64,000 nucleotides of DNA from Carettochelys insculpta (Eukaryota; Chordata; Testudines; Carettochelyidae): NCBI RefSeq assembly GCF_033958435.1, contig NC_134138.1, positions 208,701,298 to 208,765,297 on the forward strand, in the 5' to 3' direction. The first letter of the stretch is position 1, and every line of letters starts with the position of its first letter. The notes beneath the pieces are model-generated. The model did not search any database, was not told the origin of the DNA, and saw only the letters and a list, made by a program, of their open reading frames with translations. A program made the translations under genes and the position numbers. Positions 45,912 through 57,041 of this stretch are shown here, piece by piece.

Positions 45912-47664
45912 GTTTGTTCTAGGAATTTCAGTTTCATTTTATTCATTAGTTTAAAAGGCTCTCCTTCATTGCAAAGAAATATTTCAGATGCTAAATTCAG
46001 GGTTAATTTGCTATGGATTTGAAACAAATCCTCTGACAAATTTCAGAGGATCTTGTAAACTTCTAATGTCTAACAGAGTTTTTAAGCTTGTCCAGCTGAA
46101 TCAGTTTTAATGAAGGAATTAAGAACTTCTCCTTAAGTCTCTGTCATGCATAAATTCTTCTCAGAGGTTTTCAATGGAGTCTAGTGAGGCAGGTTGGACT
46201 TTGGAGTCTGCTAGCTGAGTCAGAAGAACTTGAAGTAGTTTGCAGATTCAGAAGCTGTAGGAGAGCAGCTCCAGAAAATGAGCATATTCCACATGCTTCA
46301 TTACATCTGTAGCTTCATGGATCTAGTCTGAACATTCACAATGCACCCCAGTAGCCTACTCTTATGAGATTAAAAAGAGAAATAAGCCCAAAACACACAG
46401 CAAGGGAATAGAACCCCACAAGTCTGCTGCTGATAGGATTTTGAGGGAGTGGAGGCAAACAAAAACTGTATTTCAGTGTGTGCATAAAAGTAATATTACT
46501 CCTTGAGATTATTATAAAAGTAGTTTTAAATTAGTGTTAGGATAAATTAGAAATAACTTTTTAAAATTTTCTTTGTAAGAAACAGTAGGGTTCGGAGCCT
46601 AGAAAGAGACAGATGGGAAGGAAGTAGGGTGGTATGTTCCACATGGCTTTATCATAAATATTAATGGAGAATTTATCAATTTGATAATGGCAGGCATGAG
46701 AAAAGAAATGTTAAAGAGAAAAAGGGACTAACAACAGGTGGGAAGCATAAGGAAATACATAGGCTGCAATAGATCAACATGGTAAAAAATGGAACAAATT
46801 TGTTTTTAAAGCCAAAATAGTCCCTTGATTTCCAAAACTTATTTTCTGATTTCTAGCAAGAACACGACAGTGTTTTTGAATATGAATTTTAACAGACTCT
46901 TGGCAAGGTCCATTAACTTTCTAGATATGGACAGACCGCTGAATATCTTGTAAAATCACTTATTGTATATGGAGTTTTACATAGTGACTTTTTACAAAAC
47001 AAACAGCAATGCAAACGATGTATTAGAGGGCAATATTGGCTTGAAGTTTGCAATGTGTACCAGTGCTTTTTCCATTTTTAGAAGATTTTTTTAATGCATT
47101 CAGACCAGCATTTGTTCAGTTTCTGAGTGCTCATAGAGAAGGCCCAATCCTCTTCCCTCTAAGAAGGCAAAGCTTGTAGACTGAAGTATTGTTTCCTAAG
47201 GTGAGTCAGGAAACTATACACTGGAGTTAGCTAAAGTATCCTAACCCGAGTATGTTTCTTGTCACACCAGTTAGATAATACTGTTAGGGACTGGATCCCC
47301 TCATTGCAGTAGGACTCAGCAAATCTTAATGTAATCAAGTTAAACTTCCTTTTGTAGAAACATTGGTACGATCTGGCCTCTGCAAACTCATTCTGCTGCA
47401 TTACTGACGTTTAGCAATGTTAAAACCTGTAACTTTACATGACAACATTAATGCATTAAGTTCTTCATAGTTATATATTAGAATATGATTAGTAGCACAC
47501 AAGTTCAACAGTGCTCTGCCAAATCTTTGAAATTAATAGAAAAATATTAAAGACTGCAGATTTCCTACGCAATATCCTTGGATGTCTGGCTGTATGTGTT
47601 CCCTCTGTGCCATCCCATATCTACACAGTCAGCTGGTATAGCAGACCTCAAGCAAACTGCCCAA
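45912..47664. other. AT-rich unique stretch without a recognisable gene
   Basis: No supported feature. Confidence 0.4.
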
Positions 47665-48300
47665 TGACCACAAGATCTGCGAAAGGACAAAGGTACCTGG
47701 TCAGGTTTATTGTTGACAAAGTGTGATCCTAGCTTCCTGGATCAATGTCTCAAGTTACACGAACACAAGTATGCCTGTGACAATGGACACAGCTCAGTGA
47801 GGGGTGGGACTTCCATGCCTCCCCAGGCTGGCCAAAAGTACTACTGAGACTCCATTTTATACACGAATACAAACAAGTTACATATTACCCCCTTGACATT
47901 GTTAATTACTGCCCCTTGACTTGGGTTGTTGCCACTCACTATCATGTATGTGTTGGTTCAATCAAAGAATCCTATCTGTTGTGCTGTCATCTTGGCCTTA
48001 TCTTTGAAGGTCAGTGTATTTCTCTTATATTTTGTTTGTGGACGATACTTGGTATCGGGCTGCTCTCGTACCATCCTTCCAGAATGTGTTTTTGTGGATG
48101 TCCTGTGCCTAGCACTACTTAAGAGTGTTTATGTTGTTGCTATACCAGCCCTGTTCTTGCCTGGCTCTGAGAGTATATATGTGGGCAGAGCCTGACTCCC
48201 ACCTAAAGCCTGCCTCTTGCTTGCTTTGCTTTATAGTAGCAGTATTAGCCCAGGCCTCCGGGCTCATATCAGGCCTCTGATTCAAGGGCTTTTAAGTCTC
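47665..48300 (-). repeat. Probable solo LTR, minus strand
   Basis: On the minus strand TATAAAATGGAGTCTCAG starts at 47862 and AATAAA lies at 47711-47706, about 150 bp downstream, then CTTTGTCCTTTCGCAGATCT and a CA end (plus-strand TG at 47665). The TATA, short R region and AATAAA in this spacing are typical of retroviral LTRs. The other boundary is uncertain; I saw no clear duplication and no internal retroviral genes next to it. It is unrelated by eye to the LTRs at 32.8 and 41.6 kb. Confidence 0.45.
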
Positions 48301-50808
48301 AGGCTCTCGTCCTTCTGTGAACAGTTTTACTAGATTTAATTCTTACCGTTTTGGGTATATAAACGTTAGTTTCAGTGTCTGATTCAAATGTACTTAACTG
48401 TGGTAACCTGGTCTGCAACTGTATTGGTAAAATCAGGCTTGCCTGTAGAATTATATTAAGTAATGCCTCTTCATCTACATTGCACTGGATGCAATATATT
48501 TTCTGAGTAGTTAAGATTTTTGCCTGACATTTCTGTTGGCTATGCTTTCTAGAAACATGTGAAATATAGTTACTGTGGTATAGACACATTAAAAATGCAA
48601 CGCCAACTGAAAACTATTGTGTCAAATTCCTCTGTCTGTTATTCACGAGCAATCCTATTGATTTCATGGTATATTGTGATTTTGGTTGTTAGGATTCTGG
48701 TTTTCAACCAACCAATCAAACAGGTTTATTAGTGTTCTGATTGGCAGCATGGAAGGAGCCCAAGACTAAGTCAGGCTTCCTTCTGGCTCTGGTTCCATGT
48801 TGCTTCCAGAATCAGTCACAGGTTCTTGTGGCCCCTGAGCATTAAGAAGCTTTGCTTGATGCCACCTGAATGCTGTTTCCTCAGCTCTCAGTGGCTGGGA
48901 ACTGTGACCTATGGGAGCTTCAGGGGCGGTACCTGTAGACACAAGGGCAGAGCATGGAGACTTCCTGTGTGTAGGTGTTGCAAGGACCTAGAGGCTGCAT
49001 CCTGGGACCTCCAGTAAGCACCAGCAGTACCATGCCATAACCATCTCCCAGCCTGGAGTCTGCTCTTGCATTTCAAATCCAGAGCTTACACCACCAGCTG
49101 GAGCCCTTACTTCCGAACCGCACACCCATACCTCTGCCCCAACCAAGTGTCCTCTTCCACACTCAGAATCCCTCATTTTTGGCCCCCCTGGAGTTAGCAC
49201 TCTCAGATGGAGCCTTACCCCTGGCTCAGCTAGGACCCCACTCCTGAACATCAAACCCCTCATCCTGACTTCCACCCTAGAGCCCTCGCCTCTGATCAGA
49301 AACCTCACCCCCCTCCTGCATTGCAGTCCACTTCCCTAGCAAGGTGAAAGTGAGTGAGGGTGGGGAAGAACAAGCAACAGGGGGAGGGAGTATGGAGTGA
49401 GTTGGGGTGGGGTTTCAGAGTAGGGCCAGGGCAGCAGGTGAGGCAAGGTGTTCCATTTTCTGTGATTAGCAACCTACCTGTGATTGTAGTAAAATGTATA
49501 AGGTTTCCTCTGTAGTGAACTCTGCCTGGGTCAGTGTGGATTAAGGATTGAGACTGTGAAGACGTTTATGGCCCAAAATTTGTTGTTGTCAAGAACTGGC
49601 CTGTTTATGCTAAACATCCCTAATTATTGCAGGAAAGGCAGTGGTAAATGATTAATATGAATACAACAGCTGATACCAAGACTGGATCTGTTGTAGCAGC
49701 CAGGAAACACATGAAAAGGAAACCTGAATTTTCAAGCTGCATGAGAAAGAATATACTTTTAAAGTTACATGCATTGTGTAAACTCTTGGCATTATATATC
49801 AATTTCCATAGACACTGTGGTAATAATGTGCTCTGTACTGAGTTCCTTCAAAGTTACTGTAGTCATTTCAAAAATGACATCATTAAATTTCTGGTACATA
49901 GTAATAAAAACATAATAAACTTTTAACTTGCTATGTTTACATTGTTGAGAAAGTGATCTGAGCTTCGTCAAAATGAACTGTAAATGATCCAAATGAGTGT
50001 AGTGAAGCAATAAAATCAGTGCCCTTGTTAAACATCAGATCTATCTGAGCAATTTGTAACTCATGGATGAAAACAATTGCTTGCACTTAAATATAATCAA
50101 ATATGTGCCTAATTTATGTAGCTCTTACCAATTTTCAGAGTTGCAGAATTGATTTTCAAGTGAGAATTATAAAGAGGAAAATCAGTCTGGTGCTTTCATA
50201 AATAGGTCAGACAGGTTTTAGTAAATAACAAAAGATTAAGGAAGGGGAATATCCTTTGTAGGTTATGGTTTTATACAGCTGAAATGGTTCCAAAATTCTA
50301 AATCCTTTATTTAAGTTGAGAGGTCACAACAAAAGCCAACTTTGGGAGCCCCAAAAATCCTTTAGTACTAAGAAAACTATTACTCCTGCCATATTTAAGG
50401 TATAAAGAACATTTAACGACAAAGCCAAATTTCATACCTACTTTATAAATAAAAAATAAGTGCCCAAGTTCAATTTTTTAAAAAAAATCTATTCCATATT
50501 ACTTCTTACCACCATTTCCCCATCTGAGTTTGTGTTTAACATATTGTCAGTTAATTTCACCAGATGTATTTTCCAATTACTATAACTCCTAGGCATAGGA
50601 AGATTTGACTGACTGACTTAAACTTTTGTACTCCAACTGGAGCATACATAATCTACAAGTCCCCTCTACTTCACTCTGTCTTAGGACAAAACTTCTAGGT
50701 GACTCCAGGAGACCCCTGTTGTCATTCAGTCTTGGTATCCTTTCTCTACATTGTCTGAGGTCTTCCTCTTTTGTGTTTTCCTTGTGGGTTCTATCTGAGA
50801 TCTTGATG

Positions 50809-50875
50809 ATGGATGCTGGATGATGATGATGATGGTGACGATGCTGGATGATGATGGTGCTGGATGATGGTTTTC
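50809..50875 (+). repeat. GAT-rich microsatellite
   Basis: Imperfect (gat)n with interspersed ggatgctg units: gatgatgatgatggtgacga and gatgatggtgctggatgatg. Confidence 0.8.
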
Positions 50876-51474
50876 TGACAGTGTGGCCTAGCCATCCCCA
50901 CTTTCTTTTCCTTGAATATAGATTTTTGGGGTGATTACTATCAGGGCTGTGTTGAGGAAATCAGAGCTTCCTTAAAAAAAGATCAAAAGGAGCCTCCATG
51001 GTAGAGCTATGCAAATAACTAAAATTTTAAGTTCTGCGGCAGAAGAAAAAAATTATAAAAATTACAGTAAATATTTTTTTAAAACTTTGCATGCCAAAAA
51101 CATAAACGAATCCTTTTGTTCTGGGTTGAACGAAACCTTTTTGTTTGACCTGAAACAAAATGTTTCTTTTTCAACATTTTAAAAATCAATTGACTGCTTG
51201 TTATTTGATAGCAGTGAGCCTTCTTAGTCTACTTGCTCATTGGCTTCTTCTGAGGAATATTCTTTAAATGTTCTTCCAGTGCCCATTTACGTAATTTTCA
51301 TGGCTTCCACCCAAAGTGATTAAATCTCTTCCCATTCAATAACTGAAAAGTCTGCATTCTTTTATTTCCCTGTTTGGGTCTATAGTCTCTACTACTCAGG
51401 CGCTGCTCACTCCTCCCTGCAGAGCTATTTCGGGACTCCTCAGTTTAGCTACTCCTTGTCTTTGACATGTGCCC

Positions 51475-51646
51475 GTTATTTCAAAATATTCTTCCGAAAT
51501 AACAGGTGTGCTATTTCAGCATCCCTGTTGTCCTCATTGCAGGAGGAGTAAGAGAGGTTTCAAAATAGTGCTTTATTTCAACCTTTGGTGCCATTTAGGT
51601 GCTCAAAATAAGCTTATTTTGAGTTTTGGCTGTCGTGTAGACATAG
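51475..51646. mobile_element. Truncated Harbinger-type MITE
   Basis: The right end is cgtgtagacatagcc (51632-51646), preceded by atttcaaaatagtgctttatttc and aaaataagcttattttgag, motifs of the MITE type at 56850. The left end lacks an identifiable terminus; the region starts with gttatttcaaaatattc and its inverse ttccgaaataac. Confidence 0.5.
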
Positions 51647-52104
51647 CCTGGGTCTGGAGAAGAGGGCTGGAAGCTGGGTTTGCGACACAAAGGAGCATAT
51701 AGAAAATATGCTGGCAGTAACTATCTGCAGGATATTAGAGCAGTCTGCATTGTGGGGCCACTTGCTCCCAAGCTGTTGTCAGCTGAAAGCAATGATGCCA
51801 AGAACTCCCAAGCCATCTGATGCTTTCAAAACTTCAAAAAACCCCAAAGCAACCAACCAAACAAAAACAGCATAGGACTGCTTTGACATGTGTAAGCATT
51901 GCCTGCTGGACTGCTGTGTGTCCTTTGTAGCTTTGTCCTGACTGGAAATGGGTGAGGAAAATGGTTTCCTGTCCTGCAAAAAAGTTATGATTTTGCAAAA
52001 AAAGAAAAATCTTATTTTTCCTTTAGATGAAACTGAGGCCTTTAAATTATTTCTACCAAAAACCTGAAAGAAAGCAAGAACTCCAAATAGTCAATAAGTT
52101 GCGT

Positions 52105-52245
52105 GGTTATGGCACTCAGCTGGCACGCAGGAGACATGGGGATCAAGTTTAAGTTCTTGCTTTGCCCAGGTAAAAGTAGGGACCCGAATCTAGACCTCTC
52201 ACATCTTGAGTGAGTGCCTTAGTCATGGTGTGACAGTCTGTTAAA
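52105..52245. mobile_element. tRNA-related repeat, head-to-head dimer
   Basis: The left half reads gtggttatggcactcagctg and gcaggagacatgg then aagtttaagttcttgctttg, a tRNA-like head with A-box and B-box resemblance. The right half, agacctctcacatcttgagtg then agtgccttagtcatgg, is its inverse. The result is a hairpin of two tRNA-like units. Confidence 0.5.
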
Positions 52246-53000
52246 GTTGCTATCCTGAGGATAAAAATGATGCTGCAGACTCATTTGACCTCCTCTGCAG
52301 GGGAATGACAAAATTGTTGTGCCAGGGGTCCTCGTTGGTGCATGGATCACAGGTGCAGAGCCTGTCTGGGCCCCCAGTATTTTTAGTCCTTGTATCTTCA
52401 GTAGGAGTTATGTTGGCATAAGGACAGAATAAAAACCTTGTGGGGTTGGCTGTCTGACTATGGAGAGCTTAGTCACCACAGCAGTGCTTCTGAGATTTTA
52501 AAAATTGAGGTTTGCATATTAATTATTTTGTATTACATAGTTGCAAACCACCCAATGTGCTCCATTATGTTAACACAGGCTAGAGAAACAGATATGTATT
52601 ACTATCTATTTGAATAACATATGGTGTTGATTAGTGCTTAGTTCTTTTTATAGAACTCAATTAAAGACATGACTGCAGTATATTTTAAGACTATGAGATG
52701 GCTGGGTTAAGGTTGCTTCTGGCATGTAAGAACTACTGAACCAAAGACTGATGAACTTTTTCTTGTAGTTTAGCTGTGAGATCCTTTCGGAAGTCATGGT
52801 GTGCTGTGTTGTGACAGGGAAATAGAATGGTTTCTGTTCAAATGCTGCAATATTAAAACCCAGTCTTTAAAATTTAAGTGCTTTCCAGCCCCACACCACC
52901 CCAAAAAGCCCCAGGCTTTATTTTATGTAATATTGTAGAAAATGTACCCACATCCATCCAGCCTATCCTAGCTTTTGGGATTTGGTAGAAATGTATTCTT

Positions 53001-53165
53001 CCAGTGATTTGAGCATTGGCCTGCTAAACCCAGGGTTGTGAGCTCAGTCCTTGAAGAGGCCATTTAGGGATTGGGGCAAATAGATGTCAGGGATGGTGCT
53101 TGGTCCTGCCAAAGGGGCAGGAACTAGATGATGTTCTGATTTCCCTTCCAGTTCTAGGAGGGGGG
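53001..53165 (+). mobile_element. tRNA-derived SINE with CR1-like tail
   Basis: The head has tttgagcattggcctgctaa (A-box region) and gggttgtgagctcagtcctt (B-box region). The tail, gatggtgcttggtcctgcca then ttcccttccagttctagg, is the same tail that ends the CR1 at 22400-22470. Turtle tRNA-type SINEs sharing a 3' end with CR1 are established; this looks like a member. Confidence 0.7.
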
Positions 53166-54059
53166 TGTGTATCTTCCATGTATTAAATTTGTAGCAGAGC
53201 CAACCTGGTGTGAATTCTCAAGATATTAGCTTTCAAATGAACAGAAAAAATAAAAGAAAATAAAAAGAAAACCGTCGAGGAAAACTGTGCCTTGGTTGGT
53301 TACTAGTAATCGATGCAGTTTTTGCCCAAGAGATTTTACTTCTCTTATAAATAGCAAAAGTATCTGAGTTTACTCCTTTTCTTATTATTCACTCGGATGA
53401 TACAGCAGTTACCAGTCTAATAGCAGTTCTCAGATTGGAAGGACACAAAAATAATGGTATGAAAATATGAACAAATATATGTTAGCTGGTTGCTCACCAA
53501 GTCCATCAGCCTTTCTTTTTTTCAATCTAGTCCTCTGCTGCCTGGTGGGTGTGAGATTGATAATCTTTTCCGACAGCCTCCAAAAACATGATAGATGCTT
53601 TCTGCAATGCCAGTAGATTCGGGTAGCAGGCACCAGAGAGAAGTACCAATATCTGCCTTAATTTCAGCGTGGACAAATAATTACTGGGCCAACTTTTGGG
53701 AGTTTGACCTGAAGAGCCTGCTAATATGGTCGGTCCAATTATGTTGTTTGTTTATTTCAGTTCATCACATTGTGTACCAGGTATTCGTTCTACTGATATC
53801 AGTTAAAAACAAACAAATCATTAACCAAAGCAGAACAAAATACATCTGAAAAAATCAGATCATCTTCAATCAGAAACGATTCTTTCTGTGGTAATAAGTG
53901 ATCATATCACCTACCATTCCACTGAAAAAATCCACACTCCTCCACATGGGGAAAATAGGTGAGTCTTGCAGCATTCCTAAAGCTTCCTCAGATCATCTCC
54001 TGATCAGAAGGTCCTACAACTATCCCTCAACTGACATGTGACACCAGCAGCTCTGACAG

Positions 54060-54335
54060 CCACCATGGCCCCAGGGGTAAGCTGGGAGCGGGGCCTGGCT
54101 CCCCTCACCCAGAAGGGGTAGGGCCAAGGCCAGAAGATATGGGGCTTAGGGAAGTCATCCCCAGCTTCCTGTTCTCCTTCAGAGCCACGGCATAGAGCTC
54201 CATGGCATTTTGAAAGGGCCTGGAGCTCCAGCCACTGCTATTTCGACAGTGGTGGCAGCTGGAGCTCTGGCCCCTTTGAAGTTCCTGTCCCGGGGCAACT
54301 TCTCTGGCCCTGTCAACGGGCCTGTGTGACACTGC
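54060..54335 (+). repeat. GC-rich interspersed repeat, copy 3 of 3
   Basis: Same block order as 10680-10965: ggggcctggctcccctc, agaaggggtagggccaagg, ccatggcattttgaaagggc, ctggagctccagccactgc and its inverse gcagctggagctctggcccc, then cctttgaagttcctgtccc. Confidence 0.65.
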
Positions 54336-55002
54336 CACAGCATTGCATAGGATATGGGAGACAACCCAAATTCAGTCAGGGCTTAAGACTTTTAGCTCAA
54401 AATTTCACTTTCAACCACCAAGAAATGGTTGGCATTTTCTGCCTGAATGACTTCTCATTTGGAATCCTCATGTTTTGAACTGTCTTTGTTCCCGTCTGGT
54501 GCACCAATGCCTCATAGGAATTGTATTTCAGGCATGTCATGCCCCTCTTCTCTTTTTTTTTCAGCCCAGCTCCCTGCCGGGACAGTATCTCTCATCGTGC
54601 AACATGGTCTCAAATCTGACTGAACAATATTGTACCTCCTGGAAGTCACAAGAAATATAATCAGGCCAGGGGGTATGACCAGTAGGAGAGGAAGGGAGCA
54701 TGGGTTGCCTGAACTGCAACTCGTACACAGCACTGTAGAGAAAAGCAGTTTCATGTTAAATTGACACACACTCAACCTGAAATATTTTGCCATTTCTGAA
54801 TCAAACATTTTCAGAACTTCTCATTATATGAAAATTTTTAATACTTCAACTATTTGTTTGGAATTGGGACAAAACCAAGCCGCAATATTACAATTTCTGG
54901 GGGACAGAAATTCAAGTCTTCACTCAGCTGTAACTGAGCCAGTGCAGATCGGAAAATGCACTATAGTACTAAACAAAATATGCTACAAACAAGCCCAATA
55001 AA
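54336..55002. other. Unique sequence without a recognisable gene
   Basis: Nothing supported. Confidence 0.4.
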
Positions 55003-56007
55003 AAACCAAGGACTCATCTGGCACCTTAAAGACTAGTAAATATATTAGGGCACAAGCTTTTGTGAGCTGCACCTCCCTTTGTCAAAGGCATGAAGTGGAA
55101 GTTTCAGTTTGGCAGGGATGTATAGAGAGATGGGAGTGTTACATCAATGCTAATGAGGCTGATTCAAGCAGTGTGCATGTGGTCCACTAGACGGTGAGAA
55201 TAACTAAAGGTGAAATTACTTGACATTATAGATGACTATCCCTCACACTCTCAGTACGCGGGAGGCAGACCAGTCCTTGCTCACACACAGCCCCTGCTCT
55301 CCAACCTTAAACAAATACCACCAACTATATACCACACAACAGAAGTGCTAACCTGGGAAGCCATCTCAGCAGCAAACCCCATTGATAACTCTGTCCGCAT
55401 ATCTATACAAGTGACACCATCATAGGACCTAACCACATCAGCCACATCATCAGGGGCTCATTCACCTGCACATCTACTAGTGTCCCTCTGCCATATACGT
55501 TCAATAAAACAGACTGTCTCTACACAAAAGAGTAGATGGACACAAATCAGCCATCAAGAATGGTAACATACAAAAATCTGTAGGTGAGCATTTCTACCTT
55601 TCTGGACACAAAGTAACAGACTTGAAAGTTGCCACACTTGAGCAAAAAAACTTCGAAAGCAGATGGCAGTGTGAAACTTTTGAGCTGGAATTCTTTGCAA
55701 ACTTGACATCAGCGGAATGTGTCTGAATAGGGAGTGGGAGTGGCTAGCTGATTACAAAAAGTAATTTTCCCCTTTAAGCATTCCCACCTTCCAGTGGGCC
55801 ACATCCACCCAGATTGAATTAGCCTCATTAGTGCTGATGCAACACTTCCACCACTGTATAAATTCCTGCCAAACTGATGCTTCCACTTCCTACCTCTAAC
55901 AAAGTAGCCCATGAAAGCTTAGACCCAAATAAATTTACTAGTCTTTAAGGTGCCACAGGACTTCTCATTGTTTTTGCTGAAACAGACTAACACAGTTACC
56001 TTTCTGG
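55003..56007 (+). mobile_element. Second coding-type PLE copy, heavily decayed
   Basis: The left end is an inverted tail (ggactcatctggcaccttaa ... gcttttgtgagctgcacc). The interior reads GGRPVLAHTQPLLSNLKQI (55261-55318), the same reverse transcriptase tip as at 33231, then remnants of the endonuclease with QTLYKRVDGHKSAI-like and HKVTDLKVATLEQKNF readings (55525-55650). The right end has the direct tail (catgaaagcttagacccaaa ... ctttaaggtgccacaggact) followed by a leader in inverse orientation (acagactaacacagttacct). It carries tails at both ends, with the leader on the opposite side from the copy at 33027. No clear duplication was found. Confidence 0.8.
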
Positions 56008-56849
56008 AAACAAATATACTTGATGAATGGGTGTGAAAGAGCAGCCCTGGACCAGCCTAGGGTAGCTGAAAAATTGACCAACACTAACCCCTGTGACCTC
56101 TCGGAAAAGACAGAAGAGAACCACTCATGCTACTCCAGCTACCCTATAGAGTCAATAACTGGGTCAGCTGTGATCTTAAAAATCAATACAGACGTGGAGA
56201 ATGAGGGAGCTATGTGTTTTTTTTTAATCAATATTTTATGCGGTTCGGTTCACTTGTTTAATATTAGCCTACCTAACTACACACAATTAAAGGAGGCTGG
56301 TATGGGGAAGGAAACAGCAAATGAAACAGTATCAGAGACAAAGCCATTTCAGGGAACAGCATGGGGAACTGTTAAATGGGGACAGCCCTTGCCTGGCTTC
56401 CTCCAGTCTAGTAGAATTTACCCATCCCAGGTCTGAGTCTAGGATCAAAGAGGGGTAATGAAATGCTAAGTGTTGTCCTAAAGTTACGGGATACTAGTGG
56501 GATAGAGAAAGCTGCAAGCAGTTGCCTGTGGGGACAAACTGATGCTAGCAGAGAAAGGGGGAGAAAATGCAGCAAGGTATCAGTTTCAGCCTACAGATGG
56601 AAATAATTGGGTTGAATGGAATTTACTAAAATTTACGAGATTAAAGGTAATAGAAGAAGGAATACGCACATTGTTCTTTATTGTTATTACAAACCATTGA
56701 CTGCTGCATAACTGTGGGTGAACAAATAATGCTTTATATTAAATCTATTTTTGAGTCACTTTAACCAACTGCTGTCAGAGATCCCCAGAATAAAAGGGTT
56801 AACAGATGCCAAAGTGGTTGTGCTTATTGGGTTAACTCAGTTGGGCTAA
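56008..56849. other. Unique sequence without a recognisable gene
   Basis: A frame at 56020-56436 (138 codons, beginning MMNGCERAALDQPRVAEKL) has no motif that I recognise. Confidence 0.35.
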
Positions 56850-57041
56850 GGCTACACTATGGTTTCTATTTCGGGATACATTTGTGTCCCAAAATAGAAA
56901 TCCCACAGACAAACCCTGTGCTCAAAATAATAGCATTTTTTGAGCATGGTATTTCATGCTCGCTACCCTTCATTGTAGTCTGTACCTAGTTCAAAGTAAG
57001 ATGCTTTGAAATAATATACATAATTTGTGGCATGCAAATTA

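Larger units (their letters stand above)
48301..54059. other. Long stretch, mostly unique, no recognisable gene
   Basis: A C-rich degenerate run at 49020-49325 (repeated phrases such as aaccgcacacccatacctctgcccc) resembles a reptilian interspersed repeat. Other items inside are listed separately at 50809, 51475, 52105 and 53001. Confidence 0.4.

Noticed and set aside
50809..50875. GAT repeat as a coding Asp-rich tract
   Set aside because: No open frame of useful length surrounds it; it is a simple microsatellite.
56020..56436. 138-codon frame as a possible host gene
   Set aside because: No motif, no splice support and no recognised family; the length is compatible with chance.
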